From: JANPCX01 sp031431125
Lineage (GTDB): Bacteria > Pseudomonadota > Gammaproteobacteria > Burkholderiales > Burkholderiaceae_C
Assembly: GCA_031431125.1 (NCBI GenBank)
Contig: JANPCX010000046.1
Location: forward strand, 1 to 64,000
Direction of reading: 5' to 3'
DNA: 64,000 nucleotides
Part shown: piece after piece, positions 34,568-44,492 of the stretch
Layout: each line of letters begins with the position of its first letter
How positions within the stretch are numbered: the stretch's first letter is position 1
Program-made: the position numbers and the translations under genes
The notes under the pieces: model-generated
Databases searched by the model: none
Seen by the model: only the letters and a program-made list of their open reading frames with translations
What the model was told of the DNA's origin: nothing

Positions 34568-37372
34568 ATGCTGCCCATGCATCGTCGTTTCCTTCCAGTC
34601 TTTTCCTTCATTGGTGTGTGTTTAGTGGGTGTGGGCCTGGGCCTGTCGCCTGGGGCACATGCCAAGCCTGTCGCCAAAGAAAAACCTTCCCATGCCGTCG
34701 AGGCATCTGCTGCGCTAACAGCAGTGCGCTCGGTCGAAGGCATCCAGGAATACCGCCTGGCCAATGGCCTGCAGTTGCTGTTGATTCCCGATGAAGCCAA
34801 ACCCACCACCACGGTCAACATGACCTACCGCGTGGGCTCCCGGCACGAGAGTTATGGCGAAACCGGCATGGCGCATTTGCTGGAGCATTTACTTTTCAAA
34901 GGTTCCGCGAAACACCCCCAGGTCTGGGCCGACTTCAACAAACGCGGCCTGGCCGCCAACGGCAGCACCTGGTACGACCGCACCAACTACACCGCGAGTT
35001 TTTCGGCCAACGACGACAACCTGCGCTGGTATTTGGCCTGGCAGGCCGACGCCATGGTCAACAGCTTCATCGCCCGCAAAGACCTCGACCCCGAGATGAC
35101 CGTGGTGCGCAACGAGATGGAGCAGGGCGAGAACAGCCCCGGCCGCACCTTGTTTGAAAAAACCCTGGCCACCATGTACCAGTGGCACAACTACGGCAAG
35201 AGCACCATCGGCGCGCGCAGCGATGTGGAGAACGTCGACATTCCGCGCCTGCAAACCTTCTACCGCCGCTACTACCAACCTGACAACGCTACCCTCATCG
35301 TCTCCGGCAAGTTCAACCAGAAGCAAGTGCTGGCCTGGGTGGCAGAATCTTTTGGCTCTATCAAGAAGCCGCTGCGTGTCGGCCCCTTGGCCTTGCCTGC
35401 CTCCTACACCTTGGATGCCACCCAAGACGGTGAACGCAGTATCACCTTGCGTCGCAAGGGTGGTGTGCCTCTCGTCTATGCCGGCTACCACATCCCCCCT
35501 GCGGCCCACCCTGATTACGCGGCGGTGGAGCTGCTGGGTTTGATTTTGGGCGACACCCCGGCAGGCCGTTTGCACCAGCGACTCACCGAGAAGCAGTTGG
35601 CCGCCAGCACCTTTGCCTTCACCGCCGCGCTGGCCGAGCCCGGTTTTGCCATTTTTGGCGCGCAGCTCGGTGCTGGGCAAAGCCTAGATGCAGCGCGTGA
35701 TGAATTGCTGCGCACTTTGGAGTCCGTCACCAAAGAGCCCGTCACGCCCGAAGAACTCAAACGCGCCCAAGCGACCTGGCTCAAAGGTTGGGAGCAAAGT
35801 TTCAGCGACCCACAAGCGGTGGGCATCGCCATGAGCGAAACCGTAGCCCAAGGCGATTGGCGGCTCTTCTTTCTGCAACGTGACAGGGTGCGTGATGCCC
35901 AACTGGCCGATGTGCAGCGTGTGGCCCAAGAGCGGCTGCTGCAAAGCAACCGTACCTTGGGCCTGTATGTGCCTTCCGAAACCGTGAGCCGCGCCCCGGA
36001 CCCTGCGCGTGTCGATGTGGCCCGCGAGATGCAAACCTTCAAACCGCAAGCCGCTGCCGCCGCCACGCAAGCATTTGACGCGAGCCCTGACAACCTCAAC
36101 CGCGCCAGCGAATCGTGGCAAGTGGAGGGTGTGCGCGCCGCCTTTTTGCCCAAGAGCACACGTGGCGGCGCCGTGGCCGCCCAGCTCACCTTACGTTTCG
36201 GCGACGAAAAATCGCTCTTTGGCCAAGGCGAAGCGCCCGACTTTGTAGCCGCTTTGCTCGACAAAGGCACCCGAACGCTGAGCCGCCAGCAGTTTCAAGA
36301 CCGCTTGAACGAGTTGAAGACTGAACTGAGCGTATCGGGCGGCACGGGCCAAGTGACCGTGACCTTGAACTCGCGGCGCGAACACCTGGCCGCCGCCATG
36401 ACCTTGGTGGCCCAGATGCTGCGCGAACCGCTGTTGTCTGAGGCCAGCCTCGACGAAGTCAAACGCCAAGCGCTGGCAGGCATTGAATCGCAGCGCAAGG
36501 AGCCGGGTCCTGTCCTGCAAAACGCCATGGCACGCCACGGCAACCCTTACCCGCGCGGCGATGTGCGATATGCCGCCACCTTCGACGAGATGGTGGTGGA
36601 CACCCAGTCCGTGACCTTGGAAAAAGTAAAGGCTTTCCACCAGCGTTTTTATGGCGGCAACCAAATCGAGCTGGCTGCTGTGGGTGATGTCGACGTCCTC
36701 GCCTTGAAAGCCGCTCTCACGCTGGCTTGGGGTGGTGAGGCCGCCGCGTGGAAGTCCAGCATCAATCCGCAGCGTATTCCCGAGCCTTGGGTGACCACTG
36801 CACCGACGCAGTTGCGTATCAACACCCCCGACAAACAAAACGCCACCATGCGCGTCAACCTGCGCCTGCCCGTGGCCGAATCAGATGCCGACTACGCCGC
36901 CTTGATGATGGCCAACTACCTGGTGGGCAATGGCGGTAACTCACGCCTGTGGAAACGCATTCGTGAGACCGATGGGCTGTCTTACGACGTGCGCAGCCAA
37001 ATCAGCTGGAACCAACACGAGCCCCACTCCTTGTGGACCGCCAGCGCCATCTTCGCGCCAAGCAGCAGCGCCAAAGTGGAAGCCGCCTTCAAAGAAGAAA
37101 TTCAGCGCGTGTTGAAAGATGGCTTCACCGCAGACGAGCTGCGTTCAGGCCAAAGCGGCCTGCTCAACTTCCGCCGCCTCTCCCGTGCCCAAGACGACAA
37201 CCTGGCGGGTGCTTGGGTCAACAACCTCTACATGAAACGCAACTTCTCGCGCTCGGCTGAAGTCGACCGGCTGCTTTCAGCGTTGACGGTGGAACAGGTG
37301 AATGCCGCGCTGCGAAAATACCTCAAGCCTGAGGGCTTTGTGGTGGGGTTTGGGGGGGATTTCAAACCTTGA
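34568..37372 (+). CDS. M16 family zinc metallopeptidase (pitrilysin-like)
   Basis: A 934-residue protein. The signal peptide ends GAHA (about residue 33), so it is periplasmic. The first M16 half holds the inverted zinc motif HLLEH at residues 103-107 and the downstream Glu region (EMTVVRNEMEQGEN). The second half has the M16C-like domains without a zinc motif. Two-domain M16 proteases of this length clear misfolded or signal peptides in the periplasm. Its stop codon sits 68 bases before the start of the hydrolase gene. Confidence 0.9.
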   Translation: MLPMHRRFLPVFSFIGVCLVGVGLGLSPGAHAKPVAKEKPSHAVEASAALTAVRSVEGIQEYRLANGLQLLLIPDEAKPTTTVNMTYRVGSRHESYGETGMAHLLEHLLFKGSAKHPQVWADFNKRGLAANGSTWYDRTNYTASFSANDDNLRWYLAWQADAMVNSFIARKDLDPEMTVVRNEMEQGENSPGRTLFEKTLATMYQWHNYGKSTIGARSDVENVDIPRLQTFYRRYYQPDNATLIVSGKFNQKQVLAWVAESFGSIKKPLRVGPLALPASYTLDATQDGERSITLRRKGGVPLVYAGYHIPPAAHPDYAAVELLGLILGDTPAGRLHQRLTEKQLAASTFAFTAALAEPGFAIFGAQLGAGQSLDAARDELLRTLESVTKEPVTPEELKRAQATWLKGWEQSFSDPQAVGIAMSETVAQGDWRLFFLQRDRVRDAQLADVQRVAQERLLQSNRTLGLYVPSETVSRAPDPARVDVAREMQTFKPQAAAAATQAFDASPDNLNRASESWQVEGVRAAFLPKSTRGGAVAAQLTLRFGDEKSLFGQGEAPDFVAALLDKGTRTLSRQQFQDRLNELKTELSVSGGTGQVTVTLNSRREHLAAAMTLVAQMLREPLLSEASLDEVKRQALAGIESQRKEPGPVLQNAMARHGNPYPRGDVRYAATFDEMVVDTQSVTLEKVKAFHQRFYGGNQIELAAVGDVDVLALKAALTLAWGGEAAAWKSSINPQRIPEPWVTTAPTQLRINTPDKQNATMRVNLRLPVAESDADYAALMMANYLVGNGGNSRLWKRIRETDGLSYDVRSQISWNQHEPHSLWTASAIFAPSSSAKVEAAFKEEIQRVLKDGFTADELRSGQSGLLNFRRLSRAQDDNLAGAWVNNLYMKRNFSRSAEVDRLLSALTVEQVNAALRKYLKPEGFVVGFGGDFKP

Positions 37373-37440
37373 CCGCTTCATCTGTACGCCAAACAAACGG
37401 CGCATGCGTGCATACCGCTGCGGCCAAACGAGGAGATTCC

Positions 37441-38436
37441 GTGTTGAGACTATTGCGCAGCTTGTTGTTCGCTACTTGTGTGTTGACCAGCACGGCCCAT
37501 GCGACAGAAGCGCCCTTTCGCGCTGGCGTGGGCATGGTTCAGCTCGCCGACCCCGTGTCGCAACAACCCATGAAGGCGGCTGTTTTTTACCCCACCAATG
37601 ATGAAGCGAGCATGACGCGTTTGGGCCCGCTGGAGATTGCGGCCAAACGCGATGCAGCGGTCTCATCTGGGCGATTTCCCCTGGTCCTGCTGTCGCATGG
37701 CAGTGGCGCCGGCATGTTCAGTCACCATGACATGGCCACGTCGCTGGCCAGCCATGGTTTTGTGGTGGTTGCCATTGACATTGAGCATCCGGGTGATAAC
37801 TTCAAGGATGAAAGTGGCCAGGGCAGCGACCGGGTGTTCATCGGGCGCCGGCAGCAGTTGACGGCCCTCTTGGATTTTTTGCTGGGCAAGTCGGCATTTG
37901 CGCAGTCCATTGATTCGGCAAAGATCGGCGTCATGGGCTTTTCGGCGGGTGCCACCACCGCCTTGCAGATGGTGGGTGCGAAACCCAATTTCGACCTTCT
38001 CAAGCCTTACTGCGAACGTGTTCCAAAGAACGTTTTGTGTGCGTCCCTGGGACAAGTGCGTTTATCGACGCCCGCATTGACGGCAGAGGTAGACAAACGT
38101 GTGCGCGCAGCTTTTGTGATGAGCCCAGTGGCGGTGTTGTTCGACAAAGAAAGTCTGGCTCGTATTTCGGTGCCGGTCTATGTTTACGCGGCTGCGGCAG
38201 ACTCCGTTCTGCCCATCCAAGACCACGCGCTCGCCGTGAAGAACAACCTGCAATCGCTGGCCTCATACATTGAAGTCCCAGGCGCCGACCACTTCGTGTT
38301 TTTGTCGCCTTGTAGCGAGCAGTTGAAAGGCATCACGCCTAAGCTGTGCTCTGATCCTCCTGGCGTTGACAGACTGGCGGTTCACCGGCAAGTCAACGCA
38401 GCCGCACTGGCTTTCTTCAGTTCGCGATTGCGGTGA
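37441..38436 (+). CDS. Secreted alpha/beta hydrolase (dienelactone hydrolase/PAF-AH-like)
   Basis: A 331-residue exported protein, with a signal peptide LLRSLLFATCVLTSTAHA (residues 4-21). The fold is a PAF acetylhydrolase-like or dienelactone-like hydrolase: FPLVLLSHGSG near residue 80, the nucleophile Ser in GFSAGATTALQ (about 168), the acid in AAADSVLPI and the His in GADHFVFLSP. GTG 37441 is chosen because GAGGAG lies seven to twelve bases before; a longer start at 37369 would overlap the M16 stop. A lipase/esterase role is likely, substrate unknown. Confidence 0.75.
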   Translation: MLRLLRSLLFATCVLTSTAHATEAPFRAGVGMVQLADPVSQQPMKAAVFYPTNDEASMTRLGPLEIAAKRDAAVSSGRFPLVLLSHGSGAGMFSHHDMATSLASHGFVVVAIDIEHPGDNFKDESGQGSDRVFIGRRQQLTALLDFLLGKSAFAQSIDSAKIGVMGFSAGATTALQMVGAKPNFDLLKPYCERVPKNVLCASLGQVRLSTPALTAEVDKRVRAAFVMSPVAVLFDKESLARISVPVYVYAAAADSVLPIQDHALAVKNNLQSLASYIEVPGADHFVFLSPCSEQLKGITPKLCSDPPGVDRLAVHRQVNAAALAFFSSRLR

Positions 38437-38459
38437 TTGATGAGTACGCACTGCCTCGA

Positions 38460-39287
38460 TCAGAAATGGATCGAGTTTTGGTGACCGGAGCGCGGCCGTG
38501 GTGAATTGATCGTTGCGCTTCTGTACTGATGCGGTGTCACGCCGACAGAAGCTAGAAATCGCCGACTCATGTGTGCTTGATCGGCAAAGCCGGCTGCCAA
38601 CGCAGCCTCGACCAGCGACCTGCCCGTGGTGATCAATTGTTTTACCTTCAGTACCCGCAGGGCATTGAGGTATGCGTGTGGCGCGATCCCGTAGGCTTGA
38701 TTGAATATCCGGTTGGCGTGTACCCGAGAGACACCAATGACTGTCGCTAAGTCGTTGGTTGAGACATCTTCTGCGTGATGTTCCTGTAAGTACTCGCGCA
38801 TTCTCCGCGCACGCATTTCACACGGTGGCGCCGTGCCGTTGATGGCGAGACGGCCATGGCGCTCGGTGATTTGAAGTAGAAAGTTTTGCAATAACTGACC
38901 GGCTCGGAGCGCTTCCTTCGGTTGTGCAGCGTTGATGGCAGCCATCAATTGCGTCGCAAGTTGGGGGTCATGAAAACTTGCAGTTCGGAAGTGAGGCAGG
39001 CTTTGATGTTTTGTGAAGCCCTCCAAGACATCAGCCTCCACATAAATCATTCGGTAGGAAAAACCTGCTGCTGTTCCAGGTTGACCGTCGTGCGACTCGT
39101 CAGGGTTGAAGGCGATAACCGAGCCGGGTGTGTTGGCATATCGACTGCCTCTGCAACTAAAGGCCTGAACACCTTTGAGCGTGATTCCAAACGAATAGGT
39201 GTCGTGCACATGCTTGTCAAAGCGATGTTCGTCGAGGGGTGCTTCCAGAAGAGTAACCCCGGGCAAAGCCGTTGTAGTGAGCCTCAT
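38460..39287 (-). CDS. AraC family transcriptional regulator
   Basis: A 275-residue regulator. The N-terminal cupin-like half (residues 1-150) has HDTYSFGITLKGVQAFSCRG. The C-terminal AraC double helix-turn-helix has STNDLATVIGVSRVHANRIF and AALAAGFADQAHMSRRF. The effector is unknown. ATG 39287 is preferred; a longer TTG start exists at 39332. It is divergent from the cupin gene at 39404 and probably controls it. Confidence 0.88.
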   Translation of the reverse strand: MRLTTTALPGVTLLEAPLDEHRFDKHVHDTYSFGITLKGVQAFSCRGSRYANTPGSVIAFNPDESHDGQPGTAAGFSYRMIYVEADVLEGFTKHQSLPHFRTASFHDPQLATQLMAAINAAQPKEALRAGQLLQNFLLQITERHGRLAINGTAPPCEMRARRMREYLQEHHAEDVSTNDLATVIGVSRVHANRIFNQAYGIAPHAYLNALRVLKVKQLITTGRSLVEAALAAGFADQAHMSRRFLASVGVTPHQYRSATINSPRPRSGHQNSIHF

Positions 39288-39403
39288 GAAAATGATTCTC
39301 GCAGAAGGCTCTATGTCTACGCCATGTTTCAATTGTTCAAGACGGCTTGATGTTTGGCAATCATCATCGAGTCGTTTCTAACTCTTGAAATTGGCATTTC
39401 ATC

Positions 39404-39754
39404 ATGACAACGATTAACTTGGCTCAGAAATTAGCGCTGTTTTCAGAGCACTGGTCGCCCAAAACCGTTACCGAGTTCAATGGCCACGACATCATGGTCG
39501 TGAAATTTCAAGGCGAGTACGCTTGGCATCACCATGACGACACCGACGATTTCTTTCTGGTGCTCGAGGGGGAAATCGACATTGAGTTGCGCGACAAAAC
39601 GATCACGCTCAAGCGCGGCGAGTTGTTTGTGGTGCCCCAGGGTGTCGAGCATCGCCCTGTCGCGCGACAAGAGGCCCACGTCATGCTGATCGAACGCAGT
39701 GGCACACCCAATTCGGGCGATCCGGAGACGGCGGCGAAACGTACCTTTTTGTAG
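39404..39754 (+). CDS. Cupin domain protein
   Basis: A 116-residue single-domain cupin. The first motif is GEYAWHHHDDTDDFFLVLEG (His and Glu metal ligands) and the second is GELFVVPQGVEHRP. It is about the length of small cupins that bind a metal ion and a sugar or organic acid; the reaction is unknown. It starts beside the divergent AraC gene, so the two probably form a regulator-effector pair. Confidence 0.85.
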   Translation: MTTINLAQKLALFSEHWSPKTVTEFNGHDIMVVKFQGEYAWHHHDDTDDFFLVLEGEIDIELRDKTITLKRGELFVVPQGVEHRPVARQEAHVMLIERSGTPNSGDPETAAKRTFL

Positions 39755-39804
39755 TGCTCGGGTCGAACCATCTCTGGCCGCGACCGGAGCGGCACCGCCT
39801 TTCC

Positions 39805-39878
39805 TTAAGGATGCTCTGCATAACTCTTGCGAGGCTGTGCTGCCACAGTCCACAAGGAGTTGTGCAGAGCATCCTCAA
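39805..39878. mobile_element. 74-base inverted-repeat element (MITE-like)
   Basis: The left arm TTAAGGATGCTCTGCATAAC then TCTTG (39805-39829) matches the reverse complement of the right arm (39853-39878) with three differences. An inner pair CTGTG/CACAG folds the loop. It has no coding room. The length and ends resemble a miniature inverted-repeat element, and its right end meets the stop codon of the acetyltransferase remnant at 39875-39877. It could also act as a strong bidirectional terminator. Confidence 0.6.
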
Positions 39879-39964
39879 GTGTCGTTATGGCCTGGGATGA
39901 GCACGTCTCGTTTGAACGGCCGCCGCTCCTCCAACTCGTTCACATACTCCGCAACACCCGCCCC
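39875..39964 (-). pseudogene. COG3146 acetyltransferase, C-terminal scrap
   Basis: The minus strand encodes GVAEYVNELEERRPFK then RDVLIPGHNDT and a TGA stop. The first part matches the C-terminus of the intact COG3146 gene at 56 kb (IADYVNELEERGPFK). It is cut off upstream near 39964, right where the caspase gene's leader begins. The scrap includes a 35-base stretch (39912-39946) that recurs in the same orientation at 46005 and 56001. Confidence 0.7.
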
Positions 39965-40025
39965 CTAAGTCTGCGGCAGACTCATGCCATAAGATGAGCA
40001 TGAGACGAACCCAGAGGGGGGCAAC

Positions 40026-43000
40026 GTGTTTGATCTATTGCAGAACACCCGAACGCTTGCGGTTCTCTGCGCGTTTTCCACATACGACTCGCCTCCAGCG
40101 TCAAAAACAACGCGCAAGCAGCTCCCAACGCTGGAGCGTGTAGAGCCTGCGCTTGAACGCTTGCAAGCGCTCTTATCGTCTGACGGCTTCAGGGCCGCGC
40201 GCATACAGTCGGTTTTGCTGCTCAACCATGACAAATTTGAACTGCTGCAGCGCCTCGAGGAAATTCGCGACGCCGCCATGGATCGGCCTGGCGTCAACAT
40301 GGTGGTGTTCTGGAGTGGGCATGGCAGCATCCGCGAGAAGTCGTTTCGTCTGGCGGTTAAGAACACACTGGCCCCGATTGAGTATGAAGATGGCTTAGGG
40401 CTGGACGAGGTCCTGCGGCAATCTGGCGTGGCCCGCGTAGGCACATGGACCATGTTTCTGGATGCCTGCTATGCCGGAGAAGGTCTCGGCGATGTCGTTG
40501 GCACTGCACACGATCTGCTGAAAAGTGAAACGGGTACCTTACGAGGTTACGGTGCGCTATGTTCCAGTGCACCCTTCGAAAAATCGAGAGACAGTGTTTT
40601 TCTGGAGACCGTGGTCGGCGTACTGGAGCACGGCCCGAGCGCGACCGTACGTGCTTTTGCCGACAGCGAGGGTGGTGGCGGTGTTTTCAACCCCTTTAAC
40701 AAGCTGCTGAGTCTGAGTGAATTGTTCGAAGCGGTCTGCAACGAATACCGCGCGGATTCGGGCAAATACCAGCGCGCGGCACCGTGGCCCATCCAAGGAG
40801 GGGCGGTCAACCCCAGGTTGTTTCCCAATCCGCAATTCCACGAGCACCAATCCAGTCGCCTGGCGGAAAACGCCTACCGCGCTATCGCCCGAACTTCTGA
40901 CCTGGAAAGCCACTTTTTCCCCAAAGCGCTGGGAATCGATAACCTCGAATCGGGCTGGCATTTTGCGGGTCGCATTGAGGCCACCCGCAGCATCCTTGCT
41001 TGGATGGCGCGCTCGTTCAACCGGCCGGAAGATCGCCTCTATGTGCTGGCCGCCGAAGGGGGGACAGGCAAGTCTGCGCTGCTGGGCCGCCTGATTGCGC
41101 TGACGGATGTCAAGTACCGCGACAAGGCCAAAGCCCAAGGGTGGAATGAAAGCTCAGACCAACAAGCCGGCACGGTGCCCGAGCCGGACCGCATCGACGC
41201 TGCCCTGAGCCTGCGCAACCTCACACCGCAAACGCTGGCTGAACATTTGGCCGACTTGCTGGGGACGGGCCCGTTCGACAGCATCGATGCGTTTGTCGGG
41301 AAGTTGGTCGCGTCGTACCAGCGACCGGATAGAAACCCACCCTGCATCGTATTGGACGCCTTGGACGAAGCGCTGGAACCCTCCTCCATCGTTCATCGCA
41401 TCGTTCATCCGCTGGTCAAGGCGGGTTGCAAGTTGCTGGTGGCCACGCGCCGATCGGCCAGGGCCAAAGGAGCCAGCGACTTGATCGCGGACCTGGGTGT
41501 CGCCACCCTCGTTGAGTTGGATCGCGACCAGCAGAGCTGGAACGACATCCACGCCTATGCACAAGGTCGACTGCAGCAACGCTCCGGTTGGGAGGCGCTG
41601 GCCGAGCCCGCGGCCCGGCTGATTGCCGACCGCGCAGACAACAAATTCCTCTTTGCCCGCATGGCCACATCGTCCCTGTTGCGCAAGACGGGCCCGGTCA
41701 CGCTCGAGCAGTTGCCGACGCTGGTGGCCCACGACGCGACCGAAGCACTGACGCGAGAACTGACCGCTCTGGACGAAGAGTTTCAGCGCAGTTTTGCCTG
41801 TGATGGTGGTGGAGCCAGCACCATGCTCGCCGCGCTGGCCTGGGGTGAGGGCGAAGGTGTCCCGATTCGTGACGGCATCTGGGCGGCCATGGCCAGCGCG
41901 GTGGCTTCACTCAAAGGGCCGCTGCTGACATTCGAAGAGCACCACCTTGTTTGGCTGTTGCGTGAAGCGGGTCGTTTCATTCAAGAGTCTGGTGATGGCG
42001 AGCAGGCGGTTTACCGTCTGTTTCACAAGTCGCTGGTGGAACACTTTCAGCAAAGCCCATTTTCCAGGGACCCTTTGCAGGATGCGTTGGACGAGAGAAT
42101 TGCTGGTGCTCTGCTTGGTTGCGTTTTGAAATCTCGCGACTGGGCTTACACCAACCCCTACCTCATCCGCCACATGCCAGCCCACCTGGCCTTGCGGCAG
42201 GACCAGAAGGGGTTGAACGAAGTGCTGCTGAACTTTGATTGGATACAGGCTCGGCTGAACCTCAGCGGCATTGAGGCCCTGCTGAGTGACTACCTCTTTT
42301 GTCTAAGCGCCTACCCCGCCACCGCGCGCCTGCACCGCACGCTGAGCATGATCGCGCACATTTTGCGTGAGCACCCGGACCAGCTCATTCCCCAGCTGCT
42401 TGGGCGCATCACCTCGGGCGTGCCGGACAGGCGCCTAGACGGGCTTCCCGGCGCCAACTTCAGCTTGCCATCGCCATCACAAGAAGGGCTGAACGTCACG
42501 CAACGGTTGATGCTGAAATTGACAGTGCTGATGCCAGTGCTGAATTTCGAACAACCAGGTGTGAGTCCGATCGATCGCACCCTGTCACTGGATGGGCTTT
42601 TGGAACGCGCCAAGGCTTCTCTAGCCCACCCGCGCTGGATTCCTGAGCTGGGTGGTTTGGCGCAGGCGGGGGCCTTGGTTTACACACTGCAAGGGCATCG
42701 CAGCCGGGTCACCAGTGTGGCGCTGAGTGCCAACGGCCGCACTGTGGCTTCAGGAAGCGATGACCGAACGGTGCGCGTGTGGGATGCCAAGACCGGTCAA
42801 GCGTTGCACACCCTGCAGCATGTGGGCGCTGTCACCAGTGTGGCGCTGGCGGCGGATGGCCATGTGCTGGTCGCTGGTTGCCTCGACCACACCGTGCGCC
42901 TGTGGGATACGAGAACGGGTCGTGCCTTGCAAACGCTGCAAGGCCATGGGGGCAATGTCAACTGCGTAGCGCTGAGTGCGGATGGCCAGACGTTGGTCTC

Positions 43001-44492
43001 TGGCAGTGACGATCAAACTGTGCGCGTGTGGGACGCTAAGACCGGCCTGTCCCTCCATGTCCTTCACGGCCACGCAGGCTCAGTCTCCAGTGTGGCGCTG
43101 AGCGCTGACGGACATACCCTGGCCTCAGGCAGCCGCGACCACACGGTGCGCTTGTGGGATGCGCAGATGGGCCGTGCCCTGAATACCCTGCAAGCCCATG
43201 AGGGTGGGGTGACCTGCATCGCGTTGAGTGCCGAGGGCCAGACGGTGGCCTCTGGCAGTGATGACAAAACGATTCGTGTTTGGGATACACAGACCGGCCG
43301 CGCCTTGTTAACCCTTCAAGGCCCTGCAGGCACCATGACCAGCTTGGCACTGAGCGCTAACGGCCGCATTCTGGTATCCGGCAGCGATGACTGCACCGTG
43401 TGCCTGCGGGATGCGCAGACCAGCCGTCTATTGCGCATGCTGCAAGGTCATGAGTACTGGGTCACCAGCGTGGCAGTGAGTGCCGATGGCCTCACCGTGG
43501 TTTCAGGCAGTGACGATGACACGGTGCGACTTTGGGATGCGCGTACTGGCCGGGCCCCAGCTGCCTTTCGAGGGCATTCAGGCACGGTCACCAGCGTGGC
43601 GTTGAGCGCTGATGGTCGCACCCTGGTCTCTGGTAGCCGCGACAAAACGGTGCGCTTTTGGAATGCCGAGACCGGCCAACCATTGCTCAGTCCGAGTGCC
43701 CATGAAAAGGCGGTTACCAGCGTGGCGCTGAGCGTGGACGGCTGCACCGCCGTTTCCGCTGGCAAAGACAACACGGTACGCCTGAGGGATGCTCGAACTG
43801 GCAGTTTCTTGCATACCCTCCAAGGCCACGAGGAGTCGGTCACCTGTGTGGTGCTGAGCGCAGATGGCCGTACCGTGGTGTCGGGCAGCGAGGATCGCAC
43901 GGTGCGCCTGTGGAATGCGCAAACCGGGACGCTCCAGCGCACGCTAAGAGGCCATCAACAAGGAGTCACCGGCATTGCACTCAGCGCCGACGGTCGCACC
44001 TTGGTCTCCAGTGGATATGACAAAACGGTGCGCGTGTGGGATGCCCAGACTGGCCAGGCTTTGCGCACCTTGCAGGGGCATGAAACCTATGTCACGAGCG
44101 TGGCGCTGAGCGCCGACGGTGGTCGCGTGGTCTCTGGCAGCGACGATCGCACGGTACGCCTATGGGATGCGCAGACCGGGCAGCTTGTTTTTACCCTGCA
44201 AGGCCACACAGACTGTGTCAATTGCGTGGCGCTGAGCGCCGATGGCCGCACCGTGATCTCTGGCAGCAACGACAGAACCGTGCGTCTGTGGGATGCGCAA
44301 ACCGGCCGTTTGCTGGAGACCCTCACCTTCGACGCGTGGGTGTTGGCCATTGCGCTGGCCGAACGGGATGGTCTTCCCATCATGGCCGTGGCATCGGGGC
44401 ACTGGGTGCTGCGGCTGACGCGCGTTGGCGCGGCGGCCGAGGCCGGGCTCACAGGTGCTAAGGATGCTGCGTTACCACCACCCAGTCGCTGA
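40026..44492 (+). CDS. Caspase-like peptidase/STAND NTPase/WD40 protein
   Basis: A 1488-residue multidomain protein. The N-terminal caspase-like peptidase (C14) has catalytic His99 in VVFWSGHGS and Cys148 in FLDACYAGEG. An AAA/STAND-type NTPase follows, with Walker A EGGTGKS (344-350) and Walker B CIVLDALDEA (Asp444). A helical section leads to 13 WD40 repeats plus a degenerate one (about residues 888-1475), each around VTSVALSADGRTVVSGSDD then TVRLWDAQTG, enough for two seven-bladed propellers. GTG 40026 follows GAGGGGGGC. Such effector-NTPase-sensor proteins drive NLR-like immunity or cell death. No signal peptide is present. The gene lies in an accessory island and ends overlapping the LCAT-like hydrolase by 35 bases. 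Confidence 0.9.
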   Translation: MFDLLQNTRTLAVLCAFSTYDSPPASKTTRKQLPTLERVEPALERLQALLSSDGFRAARIQSVLLLNHDKFELLQRLEEIRDAAMDRPGVNMVVFWSGHGSIREKSFRLAVKNTLAPIEYEDGLGLDEVLRQSGVARVGTWTMFLDACYAGEGLGDVVGTAHDLLKSETGTLRGYGALCSSAPFEKSRDSVFLETVVGVLEHGPSATVRAFADSEGGGGVFNPFNKLLSLSELFEAVCNEYRADSGKYQRAAPWPIQGGAVNPRLFPNPQFHEHQSSRLAENAYRAIARTSDLESHFFPKALGIDNLESGWHFAGRIEATRSILAWMARSFNRPEDRLYVLAAEGGTGKSALLGRLIALTDVKYRDKAKAQGWNESSDQQAGTVPEPDRIDAALSLRNLTPQTLAEHLADLLGTGPFDSIDAFVGKLVASYQRPDRNPPCIVLDALDEALEPSSIVHRIVHPLVKAGCKLLVATRRSARAKGASDLIADLGVATLVELDRDQQSWNDIHAYAQGRLQQRSGWEALAEPAARLIADRADNKFLFARMATSSLLRKTGPVTLEQLPTLVAHDATEALTRELTALDEEFQRSFACDGGGASTMLAALAWGEGEGVPIRDGIWAAMASAVASLKGPLLTFEEHHLVWLLREAGRFIQESGDGEQAVYRLFHKSLVEHFQQSPFSRDPLQDALDERIAGALLGCVLKSRDWAYTNPYLIRHMPAHLALRQDQKGLNEVLLNFDWIQARLNLSGIEALLSDYLFCLSAYPATARLHRTLSMIAHILREHPDQLIPQLLGRITSGVPDRRLDGLPGANFSLPSPSQEGLNVTQRLMLKLTVLMPVLNFEQPGVSPIDRTLSLDGLLERAKASLAHPRWIPELGGLAQAGALVYTLQGHRSRVTSVALSANGRTVASGSDDRTVRVWDAKTGQALHTLQHVGAVTSVALAADGHVLVAGCLDHTVRLWDTRTGRALQTLQGHGGNVNCVALSADGQTLVSGSDDQTVRVWDAKTGLSLHVLHGHAGSVSSVALSADGHTLASGSRDHTVRLWDAQMGRALNTLQAHEGGVTCIALSAEGQTVASGSDDKTIRVWDTQTGRALLTLQGPAGTMTSLALSANGRILVSGSDDCTVCLRDAQTSRLLRMLQGHEYWVTSVAVSADGLTVVSGSDDDTVRLWDARTGRAPAAFRGHSGTVTSVALSADGRTLVSGSRDKTVRFWNAETGQPLLSPSAHEKAVTSVALSVDGCTAVSAGKDNTVRLRDARTGSFLHTLQGHEESVTCVVLSADGRTVVSGSEDRTVRLWNAQTGTLQRTLRGHQQGVTGIALSADGRTLVSSGYDKTVRVWDAQTGQALRTLQGHETYVTSVALSADGGRVVSGSDDRTVRLWDAQTGQLVFTLQGHTDCVNCVALSADGRTVISGSNDRTVRLWDAQTGRLLETLTFDAWVLAIALAERDGLPIMAVASGHWVLRLTRVGAAAEAGLTGAKDAALPPPSR
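42661..44450 (+). repeat. WD40-coding tandem repeat array
   Basis: The coding DNA consists of 13 repeats of about 123-126 bases, each encoding a WD40 blade, plus a degenerate last unit. Nucleotide similarity is strong (phrases like GTGGCGCTGAGCGC and GTGCGCCTGTGGGATGCGCA recur). This high identity points to recent expansion or gene conversion among blades. Confidence 0.85.

Noticed and set aside
42661..44450. Regular repeats that could suggest a CRISPR or satellite array
   Set aside because: They code in frame for WD40 blades; spacing and content are explained by the protein.
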